Notes under the pieces: model-generated | The model's input: the letters and a program-made list of their open reading frames with translations, nothing else | Database searches by the model: none | Told to the model about the DNA's origin: nothing | Shown: positions 51,676 to 60,329 of the stretch, one piece after another | Layout of the letters: the number at the start of each line of letters is the position of its first letter | Numbering within the stretch: the first letter of the stretch is position 1 | Program-made: the position numbers and the translations under genes | NCBI RefSeq assembly: GCF_000422085.1 | Contig: NC_021741.1 | Span: forward strand, 4,092,001-4,156,000 | DNA from: Serratia liquefaciens ATCC 27592 | GTDB taxonomy: Bacteria; Pseudomonadota; Gammaproteobacteria; Enterobacterales; Enterobacteriaceae | DNA: 64,000 bases | Direction of reading: 5' to 3'

Positions 51676-52431
51676 ATGCCTATACACCTACTGATTGTCG
51701 ACGCCCTCAACCTCATCCGCCGCATTCACGCCGTGCAGGGGTCTCCCTGTGTCAACGCCTGCCAGCACGCCGTGCAACAGTTGATCCAGCACAGCCGCCC
51801 AACGCACGCGGTGGCGGTATTCGACGAGGACGATCGCAGCGAAAGCTGGCGTCATCAGATCCTGCCCGACTATAAGGCCGGACGTTCGCCGATGCCGGAG
51901 AATCTGCAGCAGGAAATGCCGCAGCTTCGCCAGGCGTTCGAGGCCCTCGGCGTCGCCTGTTGGCACTCGCCAGGCAATGAAGCGGACGATCTGGCGGCAA
52001 CGCTGACGGCCAAAATCGCAGGCGGCGGCCATCAGGTCACTATTGTGTCCACCGACAAAGGTTACTGTCAGTTGTTGGCACCCAGCGTGCAAATCCGCGA
52101 TTACTTTCAAAAGCGCTGGCTGGATATGCCGTTTGTGCAGCAGGAGTTTGGGGTATCACCACAGCAGTTGGCGGATTACTGGGGATTGGCGGGGATCAGT
52201 AGCAGCAAGATCCCTGGTGTAGCCGGCATCGGACCGAAAACGGCGGTGTTGCTGTTGCAGCAGGCAGGTTCGCTGGACGGGCTCTACCAGGCCCTGGAGC
52301 AGGTGCCGGAGAAATGGCGCGGTAAACTTCAACAACACCGCGACATGGCTTATATCAGTAAAAAGGTCGCCACCTTGCGCACCGACCTGACGTTAACCGG
52401 TAACCTGCAGCAACTGCGGTTACCGGCATAA
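51676..52431 (+). CDS. xni: Flap endonuclease-like protein Xni (exonuclease IX homologue)
   Basis: Xni (YgdG) has the FEN fold of the DNA polymerase I 5'-nuclease domain. The 251-residue protein shows the helical arch and metal-binding aspartates in [35 protein letters not shown] and STDKGYCQL, plus the helix-hairpin-helix [12 protein letters not shown]. It lacks the full set of acidic residues of other FENs. The ATG at 51676 is chosen for its match to K-12; the frame extends upstream into the repeat but without conservation. No classical Shine-Dalgarno is present; the repeat's GACGAG is the only candidate. Confidence 0.94.
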   Translation: MPIHLLIVDALNLIRRIHAVQGSPCVNACQHAVQQLIQHSRPTHAVAVFDEDDRSESWRHQILPDYKAGRSPMPENLQQEMPQLRQAFEALGVACWHSPGNEADDLAATLTAKIAGGGHQVTIVSTDKGYCQLLAPSVQIRDYFQKRWLDMPFVQQEFGVSPQQLADYWGLAGISSSKIPGVAGIGPKTAVLLLQQAGSLDGLYQALEQVPEKWRGKLQQHRDMAYISKKVATLRTDLTLTGNLQQLRLPA

Positions 52432-52461
52432 ACCAGGGCGCTGCAGAAAGCGCCCTCTCAA

Positions 52462-53565
52462 TTAATCACGCTCGTCGCGACGACCAGCCACGGCAGACCA
52501 CATACGGCGGACGTGCACGGTAACTTCTTCACGATCGTGGTACAGCTGCTTGGCATGGATTTGCGAGCTGATGCCCGCCGCATCCAGCGCTTCCCTGATC
52601 GACTGCAGGTTCTGCGAAACCTCTTCGTAGCGTTTTTTCATCGGCAACTTCAGGTTGAAGATCGCCTCGCGACACCAGCCTTTCACCAGCCATTGGATCA
52701 TCAAGCTGGTCACCTTCGCAGGTTTTTCCACCATGTCACACACCAGCCAGTAAATCTTGCTGCTGGAAGGTTCATATCTGAACCCATCGGCGCGGTGATG
52801 GGTTACCTGTCCGGTATCCATCAGGCTTGGCGCCATCGGGCCATTGTCCACCGCGTGCACCATCATGCTGCGTTGCACCAGTTGGTAGGTCCAACCGCCC
52901 GGACAGGCCCCCAGATCGACCGCATGCATGCCGCTGGCCAAACGCTCGTCCCACTCATCGGCGGGGATAAACACGTGGAATGCCTCTTCCAGCTTCAGCG
53001 TAGAACGGCTTGGCGCGTCGGAAGGGAATTTAAGGCGCGGAATGCCCATATAGAACGGTGAGTTGTTGTTGCTGAAGGAGTAACCGACATAACAGCAACC
53101 CGGCGCGATAAAGAATACGTGCACCACCGGACGGGTTGCATTCTCACGGGCCATCAACACTTTCTGCTCACGCATCGCGGCGCGCAACGGCACCGTCAGT
53201 TTGCGGCAGAACTTCATCAGCTCTTTGCTTTCGTTGGTGTCCGGCACTTCTACTCGCAGCTCACCACCGCGATCCACCACGCCAATCAGCATGCCGACAA
53301 TCGGTGATACGCGATCTTCCGGCGGCAAATCACGCAGCAGCTCGCCCACCACCAACATCTGGCGGGCAAAAATCAATTCACGGAACGGAATTTCCCGCGC
53401 CAGGCGATCGGCGTCGTCCGGCTGATAGCACTCAAAAAGCACGTAGCCGCTGTTGTCCTTCACTCTGGCGAAGCCAAACACTTCCAGCTCGGCAGCCTTG
53501 GCGGTAATTTCCGCCGCACACTCTTTTTCAAAACCCTGGCGGCAATACAACGCAATCTTATTCAT
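52462..53565 (-). CDS. rlmM: 23S rRNA (C2498-2'-O)-methyltransferase
   Basis: RlmM methylates the 2'-O of C2498 in 23S rRNA before ribosome assembly, using SAM. The 367-residue protein has an N-terminal THUMP-like domain (about 1-170) and a Rossmann methyltransferase domain with [14 protein letters not shown] as the SAM site. The catalytic K-D-K-E type residues are in the C-terminal half, including [14 protein letters not shown]. Its start lies inside the ygdD stop region, overlapping by 8 nt, so the two are translationally coupled. Confidence 0.96.
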   Translation of the reverse strand: MNKIALYCRQGFEKECAAEITAKAAELEVFGFARVKDNSGYVLFECYQPDDADRLAREIPFRELIFARQMLVVGELLRDLPPEDRVSPIVGMLIGVVDRGGELRVEVPDTNESKELMKFCRKLTVPLRAAMREQKVLMARENATRPVVHVFFIAPGCCYVGYSFSNNNSPFYMGIPRLKFPSDAPSRSTLKLEEAFHVFIPADEWDERLASGMHAVDLGACPGGWTYQLVQRSMMVHAVDNGPMAPSLMDTGQVTHHRADGFRYEPSSSKIYWLVCDMVEKPAKVTSLMIQWLVKGWCREAIFNLKLPMKKRYEEVSQNLQSIREALDAAGISSQIHAKQLYHDREEVTVHVRRMWSAVAGRRDERD

Positions 53566-53953
53566 GGCGCTCGGCCTTTTTCCTCAGACGCAAAGCGCCA
53601 ATCAACATCAATACCCAACCGGCCAGGAAACACACGCCGCCAATCGGCGTGATATAGACCCAGACCTTCAGGTGCGACAGCGCCAGACAGTACAGGCTGC
53701 CGCTGAACAGTACGGTGCCGAGCGCCAATAACGCCCCGCTCCAGTAAAACCACAGGCTGACACGGCGTTGCATCGCCACTGCCAGTGCCAGGATCGTCAG
53801 GGTATGAAAGCCCTGATATTCCAGCCCGGTACGGATCCAGGCCATCTCGTTAGCGCCCAGCGTGCCACTTAATACGTGTGCGCCAAACGCGCCCAGAGCA
53901 ACAAATACAAAACCGCTGATAGCAGCAAAAATCAGCATTGAACGACTGCTCAT
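53558..53953 (-). CDS. ygdD: DUF423 membrane protein YgdD
   Basis: A 131-residue inner-membrane protein with four predicted helices and the family motifs [10 protein letters not shown] and [15 protein letters not shown]. Function is unknown. It is nearly identical in layout to K-12 YgdD, and lies between gcvA and rlmM in the same order. Coupling with rlmM through an 8-nt overlap suggests shared expression rather than shared function. Confidence 0.93.
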   Translation of the reverse strand: MSSRSMLIFAAISGFVFVALGAFGAHVLSGTLGANEMAWIRTGLEYQGFHTLTILALAVAMQRRVSLWFYWSGALLALGTVLFSGSLYCLALSHLKVWVYITPIGGVCFLAGWVLMLIGALRLRKKAERHE

Positions 53954-54005
53954 CGTTATTTACCTTTATTGAAGAAAACCGGCGGCGAAAAAACGGCGAC
54001 CGGCC

Positions 54006-54923
54006 TTATTGTTCGTAGCGAAAGCGGAACTTTTCTTGCTCGCTGGCTGCCCGCGCCAGGATCCACTGACGAAAGGCGGCTATTTTACCCAGTTCTGCCT
54101 GGCTGTCATGACATACCAGATAAAAAGCATTTTTACTGACCAGAACGTCGTTGAACGGGCATACCAACCGCCCGGCTTCGATCTCGGTCTGCGCCATCAC
54201 GTTATTCACCAGCGCAATCCCCTGCCCATGCACCGCAGCCTGAACCACCATGGCACTGTGGCTGAAAATCGGCCCCTGCTGCACATTAATGTGCTGCAAC
54301 CCCAATTGGCGCGTGTAGGCCAGCCAATCGCGGCGTGAAGTATCATGCAGTAGCGTGTGATAAGCCAGATCGCTCGTCACTTTTAACGCATGTTCCCCGG
54401 TAAGCAAGCTAGGGGAGCACACCGGCAGCAGATATTCCGCGTATAAACGCTCGGCACGCAACCCGGTCCAATTGCCACGGCCATAGAAAATCGCCACGTC
54501 GACATCGTCGGCAAGCTTATCTTCTTCACGATCCACCGCCTGGATACGCACATCAATTCCCGGATAAGCTGAGTTAAAGCCAGACAAACGCGGCACCAGC
54601 CATTGAATGGCAAAACTCGGAGGCAAACTGACGGTTAATGCCCCCTTCGCGCTGCGCGCTTGCAGCTTGCGAGTCGCTTCGTTGATCGAGGAGAAGATCT
54701 CCTTGATATCCAGATAATAACTTTGCCCTTCTTCCGTCAGCAACAGCGAGCGGTTGCGGCGCCGAAACAGCTTCAGGCCGAGGAAGTCCTCCAGCGACTT
54801 GATCTGGTGGCTCACCGCGGCCTGGGTGACAAACAGTTCTTCAGCCGCTTTGGTAAAACTCAGATGACGGGCAGCCGCGTCAAATACCCGCAGTGCATTA
54901 AGAGGTGGTAAGCGTTTAGACAT
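54006..54923 (-). CDS. gcvA: LysR-type regulator of the glycine cleavage system
   Basis: GcvA activates gcvTHP and the gcvB RNA when glycine is plentiful and represses gcvTHP with GcvR otherwise. The 305-residue protein has an N-terminal winged helix (about 1-65, FTKAAEELFVTQAAVSHQIK) and a periplasmic-binding-protein-like effector domain. It is divergent from gcvB, whose start lies 173 bp away, the conserved arrangement in which one GcvA-bound region serves both promoters. ygdD and rlmM follow. Confidence 0.97.
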   Translation of the reverse strand: MSKRLPPLNALRVFDAAARHLSFTKAAEELFVTQAAVSHQIKSLEDFLGLKLFRRRNRSLLLTEEGQSYYLDIKEIFSSINEATRKLQARSAKGALTVSLPPSFAIQWLVPRLSGFNSAYPGIDVRIQAVDREEDKLADDVDVAIFYGRGNWTGLRAERLYAEYLLPVCSPSLLTGEHALKVTSDLAYHTLLHDTSRRDWLAYTRQLGLQHINVQQGPIFSHSAMVVQAAVHGQGIALVNNVMAQTEIEAGRLVCPFNDVLVSKNAFYLVCHDSQAELGKIAAFRQWILARAASEQEKFRFRYEQ

Positions 54924-55061
54924 TTATTAGCTACTTTTGTGTAACAATATTCCGAGTGATTCGGCATAAAAAATCAGGCGGCGTGGTGTGCGGTGCAAAA
55001 GGCACAGAACAACAAAGCGCTACCATTAGTTTTTTTAATCCGAGCCATTATAAATTGTCCG

Positions 55062-55090
55062 TTGAGCATGCGCCAGCAAATACCTATAGT
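55062..55090 (+). promoter_or_regulatory. gcvB promoter
   Basis: TTGAGC (55062-55067) and TATAGT (55085-55090) with a 17-bp spacer, placing the start at 55097, the first base of the conserved GcvB 5' end. GcvA-binding sequences should lie upstream, in 54924-55060. Confidence 0.85.
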
Positions 55091-55096
55091 GGCGGC

Positions 55097-55297
55097 ACTT
55101 CCCGGGCCGGAACGAAAAGGGAGTGGGTGTCGAGGACGCCGATGAACTTTTGGCTTGTGGTTGTGATGTTGTGTTTGCAAATTGTCTGGCAATCCAGACG
55201 TGGTAGCTAAGCTACTGTTTTTTCACTTCCTGTACATTTACCCTGTCTGTCCATAGTGATTTTATGCAGCACCGCAAGCTTTGCGGTGCTTTTTTTT
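55097..55297 (+). ncRNA. gcvB: GcvB small regulatory RNA
   Basis: GcvB is an Hfq-dependent RNA that represses many peptide and amino-acid transport genes. This 201-nt stretch begins ACTTCCCGGGCCGGAACG and contains the GU-rich R1 seed region around 55159-55178 (TTGTGATGTTGTGTTTGC). The near-invariant CACTTCCTGTACATTTACCC precedes an intrinsic terminator (AGCACCGCAA/TTGCGGTGCT plus eight T). Divergence from gcvA matches K-12. Confidence 0.97.
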
Positions 55298-55306
55298 GCC
55301 TGACGT

Positions 55307-55531
55307 TTACTGGTTGCTTTCAACCATTTCTTTCACGTCGGAGCGGTTGATCTGCTGCTCAACACCGTTGGCATCTTTATAGCTGATCATCCCGGTGTCA
55401 TTGTCCACTTTTGGCTTGCCGTCAGCGACAATAGTGCGCCCATCATTGGTGTGCATCACGTAATTGCTGGAGCATGCTGCCAGGGTGAACGTAAGCATCA
55501 GAGCAGAGATAACTGCGGCTGTCTTCTTCAT
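55307..55531 (-). CDS. ygdI: YgdI/YgdR family lipoprotein
   Basis: A 74-residue lipoprotein precursor with signal peptide and lipobox LAAC at residues 17-20, followed by the DUF903 domain (YVMHTNDGRTIVADGKP ... MISYKDANG). Function is unknown. It faces gcvB tail to tail and can use the gcvB terminator stem from the other side, which also has a T run on the minus strand. The +2 and +3 residues after the cysteine are serines, consistent with outer-membrane sorting. Confidence 0.93.
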   Translation of the reverse strand: MKKTAAVISALMLTFTLAACSSNYVMHTNDGRTIVADGKPKVDNDTGMISYKDANGVEQQINRSDVKEMVESNQ

Positions 55532-55726
55532 TGTGGACTCCTTGTAGTTTTAAATGCTGTAAAAAACCCTTTCTATTATTCAACGCCATTATTTAGCGCG
55601 TACTTATTAGCATAACAAACTTTCCCAAGATTGCCAGGCGATAAGTCCTAATGGTCGTGATAGCTTGTCTCCAGCCGTAAAATAAGACAGGATCAGTGAT
55701 TGACTCCAGCAAGTGATAATCAGGGT

Positions 55727-56932
55727 ATGACACCTTTTAATCCCATCGACTTCCGTAATCAGTTTCCTGCATTGCAGCAGGCGGGCATTTATCTCGACAG
55801 CGCCGCCACCGCATTAAAACCTCTGGCGGTCATCGCCGCTACGCAGCAGTTTTATCGTGACGATGCGGCAACGGTGCATCGTAGCCAGCATAGGGCCGCA
55901 CAGGACCTGACCGCCCGTTTCGAGCAGGCGCGCCAACAGGTCGCGACTCTGATCAACGCCCCTTCAGCCGATGATATTATCTGGACCCGCGGCACCACCG
56001 AAGCCATCAACCTGATAGCGCAGAGCTATGCTCGCCCACTGCTGCAACCGGGTGACGAAATTCTGGTGAGCGAGGCCGAGCATCACGCCAATCTGATCCC
56101 CTGGTTGATGGTGGCAGAGCAAACCGGAGCTCGGGTGGTAAAACTGCCCCTTGGTGCAGATCGCCTGCCGGACCTGACATTGTTGCCTGGCCTGCTCAAC
56201 GCCAAAACCCGTCTGCTGGCACTGGGGCAAATGTCCAACGTCACCGGCGGCTGCCCGGATCTGGCGTATGCCATCACTTTGGCCCACCGCGCCGGCGCAC
56301 GCGTGATGATCGACGGCGCGCAAGGCATAGTGCACTGCCCTGCCGATGTTCAGCGGCTTGATATTGATTTCTACGCTTTCTCCGGCCACAAACTCTACGG
56401 CCCAACCGGCATAGGGGCGCTGTACGGCAAGAGCAAGTTATTGGCGCAAATGGCACCGTGGCAGGGCGGCGGCAAGATGCTGACCCAGGCATCGTTCGAG
56501 GGGTTCACGCCGCAAAAACCTCCTCACTGCTTTGAAGCTGGAACGCCCAATATCGCCGGCGTGTTGGGGTTAGCCGCCGCACTGGAGTGGCTTTCCAATC
56601 AGGACATGTTGGCTGCCGAACGCTACAGCCGTGGCCTGGCCGATAACGCCGAACAAAGGTTGGGGGGATTACCTGGCTTTCGCAGCTTCCGTTGCTCAGG
56701 CTCCAGCCTGCTGGCATTCGATATTGCCGGCATCCACCACAGCGACATCGTCACCCTGCTGGCAGAACAAGGCATCGCCGTACGTGCCGGCCAGCACTGC
56801 GCCCAACCGCTGATGGCGGCGCTCGGGGTCAGTGGGACGCTGCGCGCCTCCTTTGCACCTTATAACACCCAGGAAGATGTCGATGCTTTGGTCGCAGCCC
56901 TGATCAACGCCATCGATCTACTGGCCGACTAG
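55727..56932 (+). CDS. csdA: Cysteine desulfurase CsdA
   Basis: CsdA removes sulfur from cysteine and passes it to CsdE, for iron-sulfur cluster work and for TcdA. The 401-residue PLP enzyme has the PLP lysine K222 in SGHKLYGPTG and the persulfide cysteine C358 in RAGQHCAQPL, identical in number to K-12 when the ATG at 55727 is used. A TTG at 55700 with AGGA 8 nt upstream would add nine residues and cannot be excluded. csdE follows after 23 nt. Confidence 0.95.
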   Translation: MTPFNPIDFRNQFPALQQAGIYLDSAATALKPLAVIAATQQFYRDDAATVHRSQHRAAQDLTARFEQARQQVATLINAPSADDIIWTRGTTEAINLIAQSYARPLLQPGDEILVSEAEHHANLIPWLMVAEQTGARVVKLPLGADRLPDLTLLPGLLNAKTRLLALGQMSNVTGGCPDLAYAITLAHRAGARVMIDGAQGIVHCPADVQRLDIDFYAFSGHKLYGPTGIGALYGKSKLLAQMAPWQGGGKMLTQASFEGFTPQKPPHCFEAGTPNIAGVLGLAAALEWLSNQDMLAAERYSRGLADNAEQRLGGLPGFRSFRCSGSSLLAFDIAGIHHSDIVTLLAEQGIAVRAGQHCAQPLMAALGVSGTLRASFAPYNTQEDVDALVAALINAIDLLAD

Positions 56933-56955
56933 ACTGAATGAACACCGGAGACGCT

Positions 56956-57390
56956 ATGCTTGCCCCTCATCCCTTTGGCCGTGAAATCACCGCCGAGGCG
57001 CTAATCGAAAAATTTACCGCGCTGAAACAGTGGGAAGATCGCTATCGCCAACTGATTATGTTGGCAAAGCAGCTGCCCCCGTTGCCGGAAGCATTACGTG
57101 CAGCGGAAATGGAATTGAGCGGCTGTGAAAACCGGGTCTGGCTGGGGCATCAGTTGCAGGCGGACGGGACGGTGCATTTTTATGGCGACAGCGAAGGTCG
57201 CATCGTACGAGGCCTGTTGGCGGTGCTGCTGACGGCGGTGGAAGGAAAAACGCCGCAACAAATCGCGGCGATGGACCCCTTGGGGTTGTTTGATCAGTTG
57301 GCGCTACGCGCCCAGCTCAGCGCCACCCGAGCCAGTGGACTGGAAGCGCTGGCTGCCGCAGTGAAAGCGATCGGCGCCCGCTACGCCTGA
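56956..57390 (+). CDS. csdE: Sulfur acceptor protein CsdE
   Basis: CsdE accepts the persulfide from CsdA and stimulates its activity; it is a SufE-fold protein. The 144-residue protein has the acceptor cysteine C57 in [11 protein letters not shown] and the conserved [17 protein letters not shown] choose the ATG at 56956, which has GGAG 5 nt upstream, over the ATG at 56938, which has none. The stop region overlaps tcdA by 10 bp on the other strand, so the three functionally linked csd genes meet tail to tail. Confidence 0.94.
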   Translation: MLAPHPFGREITAEALIEKFTALKQWEDRYRQLIMLAKQLPPLPEALRAAEMELSGCENRVWLGHQLQADGTVHFYGDSEGRIVRGLLAVLLTAVEGKTPQQIAAMDPLGLFDQLALRAQLSATRASGLEALAAAVKAIGARYA

Positions 57391-58187
57391 CGCGCGGCTT
57401 TCGCTACCATCTTTTTCAGCGCGTGGGAAACGGCGACAAAGCCAAAGGTCGCGGTAACCATGGTTGCCGCACCGAATCCCGCACTGCAATCCATTCGTTT
57501 TGGCCCTTCTGCGGTGCTGCGCGACGCGCAAACGCTGCCATCCGGCTGCGGGTAAACCAGGGGTTCGCTGGAAAACACGCAGTCGATGCCCAGCTTGCCC
57601 TTGCTGTTCTTCACCACGTTGAAATCATTTTTCAGCCGCTCACGCAGCTTGGCCGCCAGCGGATCCTGTATGGTTTTCGCCAGATCGACCACCGCAATCT
57701 GGGTCGGGTCTATCTGTCCACCGGCACCGCCGGTGGTGACCACAGGTATTTTGTAGCGTCGACAATAAGCCAGCAGTGCTGCCTTCGGCCGCACGCTGTC
57801 AATCGCGTCAATGACGTAGCTGAAATTGTTATCGAGCAGCTCGGCAACGTTGTCCGCCGTAATGAAATCGTCAATGCAGGTCACCCGACACTCTGGGTTG
57901 ATCGCCAGGATACGCTCCGCCATCACTTCTGTTTTTGACTGCCCGACATGTTGGCGCAGCGCATGAATTTGACGGTTGGTGTTGGTGACGCAGACATCGT
58001 CCATATCAATCAGCGTAATAGCGCCGATGCCGGTACGCGCCAGCGCTTCTGCCGCCCAGGAGCCCACGCCGCCGATGCCAATCACGCAAATGTGCGCCTG
58101 GGCAAACAGCGCCAACGCCTGCTGACCGTATAAACGTGCCGTGCCGCCAAAACGCTGCAGATAGGCTTCAGAATAGGCTGTGCTCAT
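57381..58187 (-). CDS. tcdA: tRNA threonylcarbamoyladenosine dehydratase
   Basis: TcdA (CsdL) cyclises t6A37 in tRNA to ct6A using ATP and works with the CsdA-CsdE sulfur relay. The 268-residue E1-like protein has the nucleotide motif GIGGVGSW at 37-44, the ATP-contacting [17 protein letters not shown] and the cysteine-containing C-terminal part [14 protein letters not shown]. It is convergent with csdE and overlaps it by 10 bp. Its upstream region, toward mltA, holds a dense array of hairpins. Confidence 0.95.
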   Translation of the reverse strand: MSTAYSEAYLQRFGGTARLYGQQALALFAQAHICVIGIGGVGSWAAEALARTGIGAITLIDMDDVCVTNTNRQIHALRQHVGQSKTEVMAERILAINPECRVTCIDDFITADNVAELLDNNFSYVIDAIDSVRPKAALLAYCRRYKIPVVTTGGAGGQIDPTQIAVVDLAKTIQDPLAAKLRERLKNDFNVVKNSKGKLGIDCVFSSEPLVYPQPDGSVCASRSTAEGPKRMDCSAGFGAATMVTATFGFVAVSHALKKMVAKAARQA

Positions 58188-58218
58188 AACGCTTTTATTA
58201 CCTTAACTTTGCAAATGA

Positions 58219-58409
58219 TAAGGGCCGGAGGATCCGGCCCTTAAGATTATTGACAAAGGGGGATAAAAGCGTGGTTTTTCCCCCTTTGTGTTATCAGCCG
58301 AAAATCAATAAATTGATTTTCCTGATTATTTTCAAAATCTTTAGCGCCTGCAGACAAACATTATATGTTTGTCTGCAGTCGCAAGGGCCGGAGGATCCGG
58401 CCCTTGCGA
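58219..58409. repeat. Cluster of five perfect hairpins between tcdA and mltA
   Basis: Five perfect inverted repeats lie in 191 bp: H1 58220-58242 (10 bp, 3-nt loop), H2 58253-58289 (11 bp), H3 58300-58321 (10 bp, 2-nt loop), H4 58348-58378 (14 bp, 3-nt loop) and H5 58379-58409 (14 bp, 3-nt loop). H1 and H5 share the same 23-nt core, beginning AAGGGCCGGAGGATCC. No long T tract follows any of them. The region is the 3' side of mltA and the 5' side of tcdA. Confidence 0.85.
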
Positions 58410-58420
58410 GTCAATATCGG

Positions 58421-58476
58421 TATACCCGTCACCTTTCAAGCCACAGTCAGACGACCAGCCTGAAATTTATCGGGTA
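58421..58476. repeat. Dispersed inverted repeat, copy D (degenerate, beside mltA)
   Basis: TATACCCGTCACCTTTCAAG at the left and CTGAAATTTATCGGGTA at the right match the termini of copies A to C, with only about 20 bp between them. It lies 13 nt from the mltA stop and is the shortest and most decayed copy. Confidence 0.55.
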
Positions 58477-58489
58477 AAGCCTGATGCCG

Positions 58490-59632
58490 TTAACGGGTGA
58501 CCAACAGCGAACCGCCGGAGGCGGAGCTGGTCTGGCTGGTAAACAGCGGCGCGTTTACGTTGGCGCCTTTGAGCACCCAAACGCGGCCATAGTGGTTGTA
58601 ATAACCCGCCGAGTGACCGGCGTCAGCCCCGATGCCCTGGTACATATCGAAGTGCTGGCCTTTGATCGCCCCACCCACGTCCAGCGCCACCATCAGACGC
58701 ATCTCATATTTTCCCGTGAATTTACCCTTGTTGTCCAGCAGTGGTACCTCCGCCAGCAGCGTGGTGCCCGCCGGGATCAGTGAACGGTCGGAGGCCACCG
58801 AGGCTTTGGCGATCAGCGGCACCGCACTGGCACCCCGTACCGGTGCAAAGGCCTCCGGACGGAAGAAGACAAAGGAAGGGTTTTGTTCCAGCAGCTCACG
58901 CACTTCTGCCGCGCTGTGGGTATCCGCCCACTGACGAATCGCCTGCATCGACATATCTGCCTTCGCCACTTCACCGCGATCGATCAGTACCTTGCCAATG
59001 CTGCGATAAGCATGGCCGTTCTTGCCGCCGTAGCCGAAGAACACCAGCGGTTGGCCGTTGCCGTAATCCACATAGCCACTGCCCTGGACTTCCATCATAA
59101 AGTTGTCCATCAGGGAGTTGGTGTACGCCACGATATAACGGTCATCCAACGCGCCTGAGTAAATACCCGCGCGATCGGGCAGGCGGCCTTTTCCTTTTGG
59201 CGGCATGCGGTACAGCGGATAACGGAACTCACCCTGTTGGGTATAGCGCGCCTGCACCACCGGCGTGTAGTAACCGGTAAACTGAACGTTGCCGTAGTTG
59301 TCTACGCCTTCCATCTGGTAAGCGCTGAGGCCGTACTGGTTCAGGTTGCGCGTATCGGCGCCGGAGGCCATCCAGTTCTGTACTGCCTGATAGGTAGTGT
59401 TGTTGCGATTAAAAAGTGAAGGAGAGGCGTATTTAATCTCCATCAGTTGATCTGAATAATCCTTGGCATTTACCGGTACCCCTTTCGCATTGGGTTGATT
59501 CACCAACTCCAGCGACTGATCCAGACGTCCATCCTTATATTGCTGTCCCCGATCGGTCGGCTTTGACGAACAGCCTGCCAGTATCGCTACCATTAACCCG
59601 CCCAGCAGGTATTTGCCCCAACGTCCTTTCAT
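58490..59632 (-). CDS. mltA: Membrane-bound lytic murein transglycosylase A
   Basis: MltA cleaves the MurNAc-GlcNAc bond of peptidoglycan to give 1,6-anhydromuropeptides, from the inner leaflet of the outer membrane. The 380-residue precursor starts MKGRWGKYLL and has a lipobox LAGC with the lipidated cysteine at residue 21, then the MltA and 3D domains. The 3D domain contains VALDVGGAIKGQHFDMYQG, whose aspartates are candidates for the catalytic acid. The ATG at 59632 matches K-12; a longer frame to 59812 is a non-conserved extension. Confidence 0.96.
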   Translation of the reverse strand: MKGRWGKYLLGGLMVAILAGCSSKPTDRGQQYKDGRLDQSLELVNQPNAKGVPVNAKDYSDQLMEIKYASPSLFNRNNTTYQAVQNWMASGADTRNLNQYGLSAYQMEGVDNYGNVQFTGYYTPVVQARYTQQGEFRYPLYRMPPKGKGRLPDRAGIYSGALDDRYIVAYTNSLMDNFMMEVQGSGYVDYGNGQPLVFFGYGGKNGHAYRSIGKVLIDRGEVAKADMSMQAIRQWADTHSAAEVRELLEQNPSFVFFRPEAFAPVRGASAVPLIAKASVASDRSLIPAGTTLLAEVPLLDNKGKFTGKYEMRLMVALDVGGAIKGQHFDMYQGIGADAGHSAGYYNHYGRVWVLKGANVNAPLFTSQTSSASGGSLLVTR

Positions 59633-59803
59633 CGCGCACACTCTCAACTGATATGATCTACCGGCGAACGATAACAAACGCCCATAGATAAAGGAATCGC
59701 CGCCTATAAAAAAAGCCCTCGGCCGGATAATGATGAAAAAGAACGCAAGTTGCGGACTTATTCGACAGAAAGGCTGTTTTAGTTCAATAAAATGCAAAAA
59801 GGG

Positions 59804-59831
59804 TTGCAACAAAATGCACGGAGAGTATAGT
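59804..59831 (+). promoter_or_regulatory. Promoter of the initiator tRNA operon
   Basis: TTGCAA (59804-59809) and TATAGT (59826-59831) with a 16-bp spacer, followed by a GCGC discriminator typical of stable-RNA promoters. The first tRNA starts 15 nt after the -10 box. Confidence 0.8.
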
Positions 59832-59845
59832 GCGCTTCCATCGGA

Positions 59846-59922
<77 letters not shown>

Positions 59923-59984
59923 ACCGATACTGCAAGAGCAGTATCAAGTAAGTGTTGGATTCGATGAAAAAAGTATTATACGGA

Positions 59985-60061
<77 letters not shown>

Positions 60062-60125
60062 ACCGATACTGTACCAGCGGTATCTTATGAAAGTTGGTTT
60101 ACGATAATACAAGCATTAAGACGGA

Positions 60126-60202
<77 letters not shown>

Positions 60203-60220
60203 ATCTTAATGACCACAGAT

Positions 60221-60244
60221 AAGCACCTTAACGGGTGTTTTTTT
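60221..60244 (+). terminator. Intrinsic terminator of the tRNA-fMet operon
   Basis: AAGCACC and GGTGTTT form a 7-bp stem (one G-U pair) around a 6-nt loop, continuing into a run of T. Confidence 0.85.
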
Positions 60245-60329
60245 GTATCTGAAATCCACCAATCCCAATTTTTCTTCAGCGAACAACGCCCTCTCCATAA
60301 CGTCAATGAAATCAAGTTAGCACACCCGA

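Noticed and set aside
55700..55726. TTG start for csdA giving nine more residues
   Set aside because: The ATG at 55727 puts both catalytic residues (K222, C358) at their K-12 positions; the TTG is mentioned as an alternative only.
58490..59812. Longer mltA frame starting at 59812
   Set aside because: It would place 60 non-conserved residues before an obvious lipoprotein signal peptide.
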